Assembly (NCBI RefSeq): GCF_027943255.1 | Contig: NC_072895.1 | Location: forward strand, 23,100,001-23,164,000 | Source: Anastrepha obliqua | Taxonomy: Eukaryota; Arthropoda; Insecta; Diptera; Tephritidae | Direction of reading: 5' to 3' | Length of the DNA stretch: 64,000 nucleotides | In this document: piece by piece, positions 1-11,287 of the stretch | How positions within the stretch are numbered: the stretch's first letter is position 1 | Layout of the letters: every line of letters starts with the position of its first letter | Position numbers and translations under genes: made by a program | Notes under the pieces: model-generated | Seen by the model: the letters and a program-made list of their open reading frames with translations, nothing else | Databases searched by the model: none | Told to the model about the DNA's origin: nothing

Positions 1-545
1 ACGGATCAGTGGGTGCCCTTAGTCTAGGCGGAACTTTCTCCATCCATATTCCATCAAGGGAGGAGTGGACCGGGGGTTACACTTGGGAGTAGGGCCTGGT
101 TAACCTGTTCACGGATGGCTCGAAGTTGGATGGTTCGGTTGGAGGAGGAGTTTCCTGCAAAGAGCCCCAGGCTCTATTATGGTACACTCAAAACTGGTCA
201 GTGAATGCCTGGTCTCTCTCTCGATTGCATCAGAATTCTTCGACATAAGGATAATTTGGGTACTGGTCATAGTGGCATTGCTGGAAACTGCGAAGCCGAC
301 AAAACAAGGGACCTATGAGGTAGTGTGCTCGCGAAAGGAGAGGTTCGGGATCTGCTTGACGAACTCCGCTCTACTCCTGAAAGGATGGGCTTTGCAGCAA
401 CTTAGCGAGCGCTGGGCAAGTACACGAACATGTAAGGTCGCGAAATCCTTCTGGCCACGTTTGGAGCGGAGGTGTTCGAGGGATATTCTGAGAATGGCAA
501 AATCTCATCATTCAAATTGGGCATTCTCACGGGGATAGGGATCTT
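1..545 (+). pseudogene. LINE family A: RNase H fragment, 5' cut by window edge
   Basis: This is a decayed piece of a non-LTR retrotransposon (I/LOA-like, RNase H bearing). Around 106-175 the + strand reads LFTDGSKLDGSVGGGV, the first RNase H aspartate motif. Around 260-300 a shifted frame reads GHSGIAGNCEAD, the last RNase H aspartate motif. The DNA at 1-60 closely matches the reverse complement of about 16140-16205, so this is a second copy of the element at 13160-17065. The frame changes at least once between the two motifs. The C-terminal Cys-rich part is absent after about 540. RNase H would degrade the RNA strand during reverse transcription; this copy cannot. Confidence 0.8.
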
Positions 546-1585
546 TTAATGACTATGGAAAAGTGCATTCGGTAATTCTGCGCAAATTTCAATCGCAATA
601 AAATAACTCTAGTTTAGACAAGCAGTTTGTTCTACTTTTGTGGAATCCCCTACCTTCAAGGTTGTTCATCTCCAAGCAAGAAGCAGCATTTCTAGTATTT
701 CAAGAACATTTGTAAATTGTTAAATAGATTAAATTCTCAAAGTAACTTTTTTTATCAAACGTAGGTAAATTATCATTTACGATAATTCCACTTAATACTT
801 TGTAGCTGTACTTTTCATAATAACAGAATCATTATCAGAAAATTCATAGTGTGGTTGCAAGCATAAAACCAACTACGCCTTAATTCATTCATTATGTAAG
901 TAACACACTAAGCCGAGCACACACACACCCACACACAAAGGTGCATATTTACTTCGAAACGCCTATTCATTGCATCCGTCGTATAATTTTCTTCATTAAG
1001 GCACAGTTATAGTGGCAGCCAAGACGGTTGGTTGCTGCCTTCAAGGAGCCAGCAGGGACTATAAATAATAACTAGGCCAACACTGTAATGCATAGATACC
1101 AAATTTCGTTGGCAACATAACTGGCGCATCGTTAGTGTGTGTGTGTGTGCGCGCGTTACTGCAAGGTAAATTAATTTTGAAAATTAATACACTAATGCAA
1201 TATCAACAACAGCGGTTACTGCTGCAGCTCGAGTTTCGCTGGAAAGTTAGGTAACAATGCCAAAATCTGACAGCATTCAGTAGAAAAGTAATTATATATT
1301 ATTCTACTACGAATGCAATTTAAGGTGAGCACAATAAGCATATGAGTGAGTTCTGCTGTATCAGATTCATATAATATGCAGGCACACGCACACATACCTG
1401 CATTGCTAATATTTGAAATGTGCAACTGACAAGCGGTCTGTCATTCTCTGTTTCATATGAACGTAAGCAGGAGGCGATGCGATGTTAGTGGAGTGCCTCA
1501 GCTAAAATGCAACAGTAAATCAGCAAAGGTGACAGCTAATTTGTGAAGAGCTTACCTAGAGGTGCATATAAATACACACAGCTAT
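546..1585. other. No gene seen; AT-rich unique DNA with CA microsatellites
   Basis: I see no coding signal or element ends here. A CA-rich run lies at about 916-940 and a GT/GC run at about 1134-1156. Small open frames in this interval have no recognisable motif. Confidence 0.6.
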
Positions 1586-1587
1586 AC

Positions 1588-1636
1588 AAACATACATACA
1601 CACATACATACATACATACATATTTACATACATACC
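1588..1636. repeat. CATA microsatellite
   Basis: A run of CATA-type tetranucleotides (acatacata). The same repeat class recurs at about 11926-11957 and 18075-18095. It is typical of higher Diptera. Confidence 0.9.
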
Positions 1637-2109
1637 TCTGTAAATACTTCATGATTAGACAACTGGATTTGTGCTTGCGTAAAATTAGTTTTGTACCTGC
1701 TCCGGTGCCTATGCGAAACGTGAAAATGTCAAGCCGCAAAATAAGTTTTTCTAATAGCGGTCGCAACTCTGCAAGAAATGGCATACCGCCGGGTATATTT
1801 ATTCAGGATTTATCTGTGCTATGGCAGCTTAAAGCTATAGGTCCCCCTCTTTATGGAAGATTCTTAAGATGCTCACTACAACTCGGACAATCACTTAAAA
1901 AAGGAGACAATCTGAATTATACACTCGCATGAGCTTAAACAGACTCACAAGTATTCTTTGGTCTACTCCGATCTCTGCTACCTTACGGGTTCCAGTCTAA
2001 AGCCATTCCAGTGGTGCTATCTGGTGGTTTTCTAACGTGCGACCTATCCATCACCATTTTCTACACTCGATTTGCCATGGGATGGGTTCCTCATTCGTTG
2101 ATCTCCACA
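1637..2109. other. Unassigned interval; open frame 1543-1932 (+)
   Basis: A 129-residue frame begins inside the microsatellite and runs through 1932, including the segment RKISFSNSGRNSARNG. I recognise no family. The first third is microsatellite-encoded, so the frame as a whole is not a credible gene. A short exon from about 1688 cannot be excluded, but no matching donor was found. Confidence 0.3.
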
Positions 2110-2363
2110 GCGCGTCGTTGTGAATGGAGATTTGCGAACTCGCCTATGCATTCGCCCGAACCGCGCCCTTGCTTTGCTCAGCCTGCAGTAGTTAACATCT
2201 TCATTTCGACAAATTCCGCGTGGAATCCGTCAACCATTATAATTCCTGCTTTATTGTGTTTAACTCCCATAGCCTTTGTCTTGGCTGTGTTAACCTCCAA
2301 TCCGACAGTGTGTGTAAGTGTGACTAGTTTGTTCGCCTTCGCTTGCATGTGAGTGACTTTCAA
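2110..2363 (-). pseudogene. LINE family B: reverse transcriptase thumb fragment
   Basis: The minus strand reads MQAKANKLVTLTHTVGLEVN, then AKTKAMGVKHN and VDGFHAEFVE. This matches the pre-thumb part of LINE reverse transcriptases, where a 'VDG..vEFV..FcYLG' block follows a lysine-rich KTK motif. A shifted frame continues with LSKARARFGRMHRRVRKS, the 'inkAR.aF..L..vW+s' block. The copy at 19860-20326 has the same KTK and DGQEVEFVD blocks, so both belong to one family. Stops and at least one frameshift make this a relic. Clade is not certain (RTE- or CR1-like). Confidence 0.65.
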
Positions 2364-2545
2364 TTAATGGAAAATATCGTGTATTAAATGTCTTCAAATA
2401 ATATTCCGTGCATAGAATTTAACGTGGACGCTTCTGTAGTAGAGTTTAGCGCTCTGACTTAAATGGGAATTGTTGACCTGTTCTAAAAAAGCTTTAAGCA
2501 GACAATTTTATAGAGGGTTCCCGAAGATGAAAAAACTCGTACGGG

Positions 2546-3277
2546 TTAAGGGGTTAGGGGTAGTCAGAGGCCGGAAAAAATGATGATTTTCACGAATTTT
2601 TTTTTGCTACTTAATTAATTTATTTAACAAAAATAAAAACATAGCATAAAAACATCATGTTTTAACTTGACTTCACCAAAATTTCAAAAAAAAAAAATTA
2701 ATAATTGCAAAAATTATCGCTGTTTGTGTGAAGCCCGTTTCTCCAGAAGTCCCTTGCGGTGAACATCACAAGTCCTTGCAGATTCATCTAAAACCAATTG
2801 GACAAGAAAAATTAGTTTTATTAATAGATAATCTTGTGCCTGATCGAAGCTTTTTTTTTTTTTTCAAAATGAAAAAATGGCGGCCTCAGAAAATTTTTTC
2901 CAGATTTTAGAAAAAAAAGACCAACAGTTAATTGTTAAAAAAAATCGAAATTTTTGAAAAAAAAAAAAAATCCTTCGATCAGGAACAAGTTTTTTATGTT
3001 TTTCAAAAGCTGTATAAATTTTATTGAAATCTACGTAGCGGTTTTTAAGTTACAGTGTTCACCAGTTTGAAAAACATAGTTTTGAGAAAAACGCATTTAA
3101 AGTTTTGCTATCGGCTCCTTAGCGGCCGAGCGCCCTTTGTTAATTGTTGAATAACTTGAAAAGTATTTGTCGGATTCACTTCAAATTTTTACACAATATT
3201 TTTAAAACATTATACTTTAAGAAAATGCAAAAAAAAAATCGATTTTTTGAAAATTCTGACTACTCCTAACCTCTTAA
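2546..3277. mobile_element. TTAA-flanked MITE 1 (piggyBac-like), 724 bp plus TTAA sites
   Basis: The element occupies 2550-3273. Its left end reads GGGGTTAGGGGTAGTCAGA and its right end, reverse complemented, reads GAGGTTAGGAGTAGTCAGA, so the inverted ends match at 17 of 19 bases. A TTAA lies directly outside each end (2546-2549 and 3274-3277). TTAA duplication is the hallmark of the piggyBac superfamily. No transposase frame is visible, so it would be non-autonomous. An internal block at 3076-3100 (atagttttgagaaaaacgca) recurs at 52610-52630 in another element of this group. Superfamily assignment is inferred from TTAA only. Confidence 0.75.
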
Positions 3278-3989
3278 GGTAAATGCTTACCATGTAATAT
3301 TACGAACACTTTCACAAATGAGCTTTAGAGCGAATCAATTTGTGTGTAACTCAATTTTAGTTGAAATGAAATTTGTACCAGAAACCACAGTCAAAGCTCA
3401 TATAAAGGCATGAATGTTCAGTGCTTGGGTGGTCAAATTTCATTGACAAGTTTTGTTAGCGAAATGGCTAGGAAACTGCATCTTCTTGGCTTTGTATTCC
3501 GCTTATAACGCCTTACAGCCACGTGAAATGCTTAGCTTAATGGAAATCGAAAACCGAACTCGCCATAAAATGTAACGCGAAATTTTTGTCGTACCATACA
3601 CTGTTCTATTAATCTACAAACCTTCACAAAACATTATCATAAAGTAAGAAATTAAGTTCTTATAATTTTTTCCTGCACAAAAATGGCCATTTGCTTAAAA
3701 AATTTTCTCTATTTAGAGAGCTTCAAAATTAGAAATATAGTGGTTATGAACACCAGAATAGCAAAATGATATAAAAAAGATTTTGTTTCTGCTCCAAAAA
3801 AAAGAAGTTATAATTTGAAAAATAACTAATGCTTGCGTTCTTTTTTCTCAATGTTCAAAATCAAAGTGTAAAGCTGAAACAATTAAAAAAAAAAATTCAA
3901 AAAAGTCCAAAAAGTACGAAAAATGTGGGAACCAAAAAAGTGCGTTTAGCGTACTACACATAACAGAAGTGAAACTATCAGGCAAACAA
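3278..3989. other. No gene seen; AT-rich DNA
   Basis: Poly-A and poly-T runs are frequent. I found no open frame, splice pair or element end that I can support. Confidence 0.5.
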
Positions 3990-4044
3990 AGAAAGAGGAA
4001 GAGACCTGAGGGAGAATGAGAGAGAGATAGGGAGAGAGAGAGGC
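3990..4044. repeat. GA-rich simple repeat
   Basis: A purine run of GAGA type. GA-rich tracts can bind GAGA-factor-like proteins in flies, but nothing nearby indicates a promoter, so I record it only as a simple repeat. Confidence 0.7.
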
Positions 4045-4323
4045 AATGAATGTATTACTAAATAGATTCACAACATTTGCAGAGAATACAAATGGACGAA
4101 GTTTACGAAAAACGTAGAAGGGTCGACCGGTTTAGGTAAACGCCGGACACAAACTGTGGCAACAACGCGCACTACTCCAAGCGTTTATCACCCACACAAA
4201 CGCAGGGATTCCAGAACCGCAGCAACGGCACAAATTACCGCAAGGCAATACCACTAAATCCGACGCTGGAATAGATAGCACTTTATAGTACGCACAAACA
4301 CTAACCAGGAAACGGAAATAAGC

Positions 4324-4447
4324 GCCAAAAAGTAGGCACCATAAAAACACGCCAAAAAAATGGGATCAAAAAACGGCCCAAAAAGTAGGCACCAAAAATA
4401 TATTTCCTACAAGTTTGCACCAACAAACAAGCGCCAAAAAGTAGGCA
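4324..4447. repeat. Three spaced copies of GCCAAAAAGTAGGCA
   Basis: Near-identical 15-18-bp words occur at about 4324-4341, 4376-4394 and 4432-4447, spaced roughly 52 and 56 bp apart. Each copy is itself partly palindromic (GCC...GGC). Related shorter words (ccaaaaagta) occur just upstream at about 3905-3950. Confidence 0.75.
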
Positions 4448-4450
4448 GTG

Positions 4451-6285
4451 TTATTTCTCACTAGAAATAAGCAACCTTGAGGAAAAGCTCAGTAAAAATA
4501 GCCTAAAGTGTATCTAAGATATATATAAGGTATAGCTCTCTCTCTCTCCTTTTCCTCTACATTATATCTTTTTTCTCTTTCGCGGAACGAAAATGCCCAA
4601 AACGTTGCATGGCCTTGAAATTTTGCTCTCCATTCTCGCTCATCGATGCCTAACAAGTTTCACTTCAAAAACAAACAAAAATTCTGTATATGGAAAAACA
4701 CTTCTGAAAATACCTGATTCGAGAAATTAATGTCAAAAAATTCAATTTCGTTGGATTACTGAATGCCGTGTCAGCTTATGACGCGATAAGAAAAAAAATT
4801 GTCATAAATAAAAAAATTGTAGAGGGAGGGTGTTTTTCAAAAATGATGGACACAATTTTTGTACAAAAATATGTAAGTTTTTGGAAAAAAAACATTTTTT
4901 TAATATATACTGTTTTCTAAAAAAAATCAAAACAATTTTTATAAAAGTGTTAAAAAGTATCGAATATATTTGATTTTAAAGAACTCTATACCGTAATTTT
5001 CAGCACAGCATAAAACTGAAAATTATAAAATTTGTTTCAAACTGTTTTCAGTTGACTGCCTACTATGCTTAGGTGTACAATAAAACAAATTTTTATGTAA
5101 AAATTCTTGACTCACTTGACATGGAAACGAACGTGCATATTCGTTGCCTGTGCGCATTTTGTTTGTACTTTTAAAGTAAAAAAATCTTATTCATTCTCAT
5201 CATCTTCATTAGCCTCATAGTCTTTGGCGGACATTTCCCCTACAATCTTATTTTTTATATTTAATTTATCTCCGCTTAAATGCAAGGGAATGAATGATTT
5301 TAATAATGTGTGTATTTAATTTTTTCCCCCACTTTACTTGACATTTATTGGCCCACACTCGCCACCACAAGCAAATATTTGACAAGTGGCAAGCAAAGTC
5401 ATGAATTTTCATTAGCCAATGACGCGCCCCACCTCCGCATTACGCTGGCATCCGCTGCCCTTTACTGTCGCAGTCGAGTCGAGTTGAGTTGAGTTCAATG
5501 TAGTAGGCGACTAACTAACTAGTTAAATATTAATTGCATTATGTGGTGCCATGGGTTTTGACACTTGTCGGCTAATTGCAACAAATGAGATGCCTAATGT
5601 CACAAAAACGTGTCGCTTACGGCCACACGTTCGCTGACCGCTACCCAGGTGAATGTTTAATATTTAAATAAATGAAATTTATTAAATTAATTAAATTATC
5701 ATGGAAGTTTATGCAACTCATACTAATACCATTAAAACACATACTAATACGCATGCAAACAAGTAGTGGAATCTCGCAATTAATAGGGTGACATAAATAT
5801 TTGAGGCAATGATGTGGAATAGACACAAACAAATAAATGTAATCAAAAGTGAATCAGGCATAAAGTTATGCGACAAAAAATATGTTTTTGTGTTCATTTC
5901 ATTTGTGTCTATATGTGTATGTATTTAAGTCCACGAACACGCATATATATATGTGGGCATGTACAGTTGAGAACACGAAAATAGCAGTAGCAAAAAAATT
6001 TAATTTCTTCAAACATTTTTCAGTCTTCGATGTGATTAGAAACTTTTATTATTATTTTGAAATATTATTCTATTTTTTATCTTTGAATGAATTCTTATTC
6101 GAAAAACAAAATCTTTTATAATAAAGAATACAAATTCAGGGCTAACATTAAAATGGCAGTGACCATATAAATAAGGCATTCTGATCAAATTTATAGAAAA
6201 ATTAAAGAAAAACTGCATTTACAAAGTGTGCCGATACAAAATTATTACTTTTATTATTATTTATGAGGAAAAATATCAATAAATA
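4451..6285. other. No gene seen; unique AT-rich DNA
   Basis: A CT run at about 4536-4560 and a gagttgagtt run at 5478-5496 are the only patterns that stand out. Short open frames here, for example 5882-6121 (+), are rich in Phe, Tyr and Asn codons, as expected from AT-rich sequence, and carry no motif. Confidence 0.5.
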
Positions 6286-7555
6286 TTAAACCGAATTGCA
6301 TATAAGAGTGCAAGGTGCAATAGCCAGTGATTTCTGGTATAAAGACGGAACTTCGGGACACAGAGAAATCTTTAAGATTCTATCTGAGCAGTATTCACTG
6401 TTTTTGGCACCTAAAGACGACCGGGTATCAGTTTTATTTGGAAGGAAATTTTACGTCAGATTTTCAATGTGTGAGCAATGGAACAATCCAGAATGCATTC
6501 AGGGAGGTTTGATGGATATTTTCTTTACCGATGGGCCCAAGAATGAAATAGTATCTGGAGCCGCATGGTTCTTAAACGACAGTAATAAGTATCACTAAGC
6601 TATGGGAGGAATGGCAACTGTTTCACAAACGGAAGTTTTAGCCATCCCGAAAGTAGCCGAATAGATTATCGAGAGGAGATGGAGCGGGAAAAAGATTGGA
6701 GTTTTCAGTGACAGTCAGGCTGCACTGAAGGTAATGGAGAACGCAAAGCAAGCCTCAAAGATTGTTCAATAATTTAGGAAGAAGCTTAATCTTGTCGCAA
6801 TACAGAAGAGGCTTGTACTTATATGGGTTCCAGGGCATCGCTCATATCGGTTCGAGGACACTCCGGTGTTCAAGGAAACGAAAGTGCCGATGAATTGGCC
6901 TACCGTGGATCAGCGGTTCCGCACAGTGAGCAGAACCAATAATCGGAATCAATTCCGCAGGAATCATGAATTGGATCAGCGCTGATGTATAGTATGCAAT
7001 TTATATGAAGATCGATGGTCCAGTCTAGAACGATGCAAAACTGCAAAGTGATTTGTGACAAGCCCGAACAGAAAACTACCGAAGTCTCTTCTATAATTAA
7101 AAGAAAGAAAAGACGTTCGGTTGATGGTCGGTATTATTACAGGCACAACTCATGGGCTCAGCATATGATCACCATTGGAATCATTGAGGACCCGATGTGC
7201 CTGCCTTCTTTGGGGGAGGTGGACAGCACTGAGATTTTTCTTTGTGAGTGTCCTGCATTTGCTGAAGCACGGCTACAAATTTTGGGTTCCGATGTTTTGA
7301 GAATGAGTAACATTCGTTCTCTAAAACTGGAGGATATTTACAGATTTAACAAAGAATCTGAAAAGTTGTCACAGGTCTAACTATCTTTTTCTCTGCCTCA
7401 ATTCTATCCTATCTTTTTCTATTTGTTACTTCTCCCCTCTCCTCCTTGACTACCTACCCTGTTTTAATACTTTTCAGAGCATTAAATAGAATGAGGATTT
7501 TAGCCTGAGTATTTTAAGAGTCACCAAATCTCTCGGTGCTTCTTGAACCGACTTT
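6286..7555 (+). pseudogene. LINE family C: RNase H plus C-terminal zinc knuckle and 3' UTR
   Basis: This is the 3' part of an RNase H bearing LINE. In order: a pre-RNase H segment with the GHREIFKIL block; IFFTDGPKNEIVSGAAW (first catalytic Asp) near 6520-6575; SQTEVLAI (catalytic Glu) near 6630; VFSDSQAALK (second Asp) near 6700-6730; and WVPGH (His) near 6825-6840. A tail frame at 7015-7380 encodes TEIFLCECPAFAEARLQILG, the second half of the Cys/His knuckle. In-frame stops at 6598 and 6664 and later frameshifts inactivate it. The 3' UTR-like tail runs to about 7550 and contains the word CTCTCGGTGCTTCTTGAA. RT is missing, so the copy is 5' truncated. Confidence 0.85.
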
Positions 7556-9290
7556 TTCAAGTTTGAATTTTTTCATAATCTTAAAAACAGACGCCACTGC
7601 TATTTCAATGTTACAGTTAAAAACGTAACTGCTCCAAAAAAGAACCGTTATTTACGTAGTTACCACATTTATTCTTCTTAACGCTTCGCAGATATTTGGT
7701 ATCTTTTGTTTGATTTATAGGAAAAGATTAAGTGACTTGAAAATAATTTTTTAAAGGTACTGCCATTTTCATGCTCACAGCTGTATGTATGTACGCAGAG
7801 GCAGTTGCTGAAATATTGCCCAGACGATATGTGCGACAATTAAGTTTATCAGCACATTTTCCACTTCGTAAGCATCGCTTTTGGCAGCGGCAGTAGCAGC
7901 TGCAGCGCGCCATCCAGCGAGCACAGGCGAAATGCGAGCGGAGCGAATGGAAATGTGGAAAAAATGAATTGCGCTCCATAAAAACGTAACGCAACGCCTA
8001 ATTACAGCAATTAAACCGACATCATGAATGCAAATTATGCCATTAGCTCACACAAAAACGACGGCAACAATAACAACAACAACAATGAAATGCCAGTAAA
8101 TGACTGCGCGGAAAAACAACTGCCATGTCTATGATGACTGCCTAACCAAATTTACTCTATGTATGCATATTGTGTGTATGTGTGCGGGCATGCCCTCGAC
8201 TTTCGAACAATTTTACCGCACAACAGCACAGGCAGTTCGACTGCGGGCGCAAATAAGGCAAGAACGTAGAAAAATTCGCAAATACCCATAAGCGTGTAAT
8301 TCGGCGTTTATAAGCGCACTTATGCAAATGTGTGAGTGTGTGTGTCTATGCGAAAGTATTTGTGTGATTCAGTTCACTTATTGCTTTCCCACCTTTGTAG
8401 GTATGTAGTTGCATATAAATCGCTCGAGTTAATTTGCTGCAAAGATAAGCGCCTTTAGTTGCGCAGCCGGCGTTAAGTAAACGTTAGTCGAACCAACCAC
8501 ACACCCCCGACCGCTGCAGCACACACACACACACTCACTCACTTTCAGCTCTCAGCAATTTCACTTTCAGTCCCTCTTCGTAGTTGTTTTCGCGGTTTCG
8601 GTTGTATGCGTCACTCTGGAAACTTTGAGCAAAATTGCTATGAATTGCAGGAATTTCCGTCAAACACTGCCGATTAGAGTTTCAACGAAGCGACTGAAAA
8701 CTTTTCCTCCTAATGTTTGTGCCAAGTAAATAACAACAGCAATTAAATGCTGAAAAGCAAAAAACAAAAAAAATGTGAGCAGGCAGTATTGACTCACAAG
8801 CGACACAAATGAAATGGCTTTTAAAATAGATATTCGTGTGTGTGTGGGTGTTCAGCCTAAATAAGTACAAAAGTGCGTGAGATATTTGCTGGCGTGGTTT
8901 TCTAGAGGTACCCAACCTTTTTCTATATTTTAAAAATTTTTCTTTATTTTTGAAATAAATTTTAGAAATTTAATTTCCTAATTAAAACTCTAAGCGTCCA
9001 ACAAATGCTTATACTAAAATTCCACACAGAAGTTAGATCAAAGGGCAGTCTACAAATACTTGAAGAACTTAAAAAATCTTAGTATCGCGCGCTATATAAT
9101 AATAGTAAAGCAAATTTACTCAAGCGGCATGAAGTGGGGATGTTATGGCACAGTTTGTTCAAAAATGGCTACGAGATCCAATTTGTCAAGAAAAAATAAG
9201 TATGTTTTTGTTGTTGTTGAAGTGGTTGAGAATTTCCACTGAAATAATCCTAATTAGTGACCAGCACCGTTTTACTACCACCGTCCTCGT
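7556..9290. other. Host-like unique DNA, no gene seen
   Basis: Base composition is less AT-rich than the flanks (about 7790-8660), with CA runs at 8310-8345 and 8518-8545. No transposon motif is visible. Open frames at 7728-7994 (-) and 8100-8291 (+) have no recognisable domain. This is a plausible location for conserved regulatory DNA, but nothing in the sequence proves it. Confidence 0.4.
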
Positions 9291-9298
9291 GTGATGAT

Positions 9299-10375
9299 GT
9301 TTTTTTTTTGTTCTAAGTTAGATCCATGAGGTCCAAGTATAGCAGCAAATTCTTTATCTCGATGGCTGAGATCTCTGTAATTTGCTGCAAGAAATGCTTA
9401 CTAAAGGAGCGGAGTCGTGCCCTAGCTAGCCCTGGACATTCACATATATAGTGGAAAAGACTTCCCTTCTATTATTCCGCTCGACAGCTTCCGCATATAG
9501 GATTGAAGGGGAGGTTGAGTCTGGCTGCATGATCCCCTTGAGAGATGTTTGGTCGAGAGCATCCTAACAGGTGATTCGTCCTGTGGATTTTGTATGACGG
9601 CCATGTGTTTTTTCCTTTAATACATGTAGTTAGTTGCCTTCATCTTCTTTCGGCTAAAGCATGATAGTGTTAACCAATGGATGATTTTATTGTGTTCAGT
9701 GGGGTGGAGACTGCAACCGCCTCTGCTATGTCTAGTGTCGAACCTCATCAGCTATCTCATTACCCCGTATATTCCAGTGACACAGATTTCGATATCATAT
9801 CTTCCAATCACCTTCCCTTTGATCCATTCGGCTCTCGGTGGAAAACATACAGTAAAGCCTTTCTTGAAGTTAAGGTCGGGGACAGTGTAGTCTGATCTGT
9901 TATTGAGCAGCGAGGGTCCCTGAAGGAGGATTTTGCTGTGACCGCACGACCTTGTTGTCCAGCTTCGTATGTCTCTGAGTCTCACCGCGCTGCAAGTAGC
10001 TATTGCTTTAATGTGTAAATCTAATGGTAGCAGATGAGTTAGTACATTGAGCGCTTCAGTAGGAATGGTGCTAAGCGCTCCTGTAGATAAGGTACACGCT
10101 GTTCTTTGTGTCTTGTTCAGCTTAGTTTGGTTGTATCTCTTTGTTTATTGTATTGCAGGCCACCAGACTAGTGTCGCATATGTTAGTATTGACCTTACAA
10201 TGGCTGTGTAGGACCAATTGGATAGTTTTGGTTGGATACCCCATTTTTTCCCAACATTCTCTTACACGTGGAAAGTGCTATATTCGCTTTCTTTACCCTG
10301 TACTCTACGCTGGACTTCCAGCTGAATTTGGGATCTAAGATAACACCTAAGTATTGAAAATCATCATTTTTTCGG
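9299..10375 (-). pseudogene. LINE family D: RT thumb to C-terminal knuckle, with poly(A)
   Basis: The minus strand from about 10340 reads LDPKFSWKSSVEYRVKKANI, then KKWGIQPKLSNWSYTAIVRS and LTYATLVWW, the thumb of an I/LOA-type reverse transcriptase. It continues through an 'ALNVLTHLLPLDLHIKA' block at about 10000-10060. Further downstream is an RSYPLF-like Cys-rich end (about 9400-9560), then YLDLMDLT and a stop near 9318. A run of A on the minus strand (9300-9310) is the poly(A) tail. Several frameshifts separate these blocks, and most of the RNase H catalytic motifs are lost. It is a dead, 5'-truncated copy. Confidence 0.8.
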
Positions 10376-10520
10376 GCCTTTAATTTTAGGTATTTTTAAA
10401 AATAAGATAAAAAAAAAAGAAAAACATTTTTAATATACATTTTTTATGGTTTTTATTAATATTGGAAAAGTATAAAAAAAAAAAATAAAAAAAAAAAACA
10501 AAAAATAAAAAATAAAAAAT
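10376..10520. repeat. A-rich low-complexity tract
   Basis: Runs of AAAT/AAAAA with few other bases lie just upstream of the truncation point of the neighbouring LINE. Confidence 0.8.
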
Positions 10521-11287
10521 CGTGGAATTACAGCGGAGTGGGGGCTACATAAAAAACGGTTCTCCATGGTTGACATGATTCCAACCGTTGTAGTGATCTA
10601 AAACAAACAAATTAAAAAAATGCCTCATTAGTTAGGATGTCGCTATCGGATTACGCAAAATCAAGAAAAAAATAAATAAATAAATTCACAAAATGGCGTC
10701 AACTTGAAAAATAAACAAAAATTTGTTTATCTTCTTTTTTTACCTTTTCAAATTTTTTAAAAATACTTCAAACTTAAATTTTTGAAAATCCGAGGCAGGC
10801 ACGATAAACAGATGTATAATAAAAAATTCTTATCAGACTTCAAAGCGATCGGTCAAGTAGAACTTGAGATACCATGACGACCATCTTAAAAGAAGTGGTT
10901 TTAAAAAAATCGTGTTTGAGGATTGAGCAACAATTCCAATAGAATAACTTAGAACATAATATTTACTACTCACTCCGGATTAATCGGCGATATATTTCCT
11001 GGTATATATTGTATTATAGAGGTATGAAGTACATATATATGTATAGACAAAAAAAAGGTTGTGTGAGATACAAATGATTTTCTGGAAAGAACGAGTCCGG
11101 AAGTCGTCCGTTCATTGTGCGATTCGCTCCACTCGGCCGGCTTAGACGCCACGTCACAAAATCCGCTGTATCTCCGAAAATAACTCGAATTTTGAAAAAT
11201 CCGTTGAAGGGCATATTTTTGAAGGTCTAAACTTTGAAAAAAAATGCAAAAAAAATCGATTTTTTGAAATTTCTAGACCAGCGTTAA
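10521..11287. mobile_element. MITE-like fragment ending at TTAA
   Basis: The right part (11220-11283) ends in 'atcgattttttgaaatttctagaccagcg' directly before a TTAA at 11284-11287. The two complete TTAA MITEs end in the same way, with a cgattttttgaa block followed by TIR and TTAA. I could not find a matching left end, so boundaries on that side are unknown. Two overlapping minus frames at 10970-11214 have no motif. Confidence 0.4.

Noticed and set aside
8560..8600. Initiator-like TTTCAGTC with nearby CGGTTG, a possible promoter
   Set aside because: No downstream promoter element at the required distance and no gene start near it.
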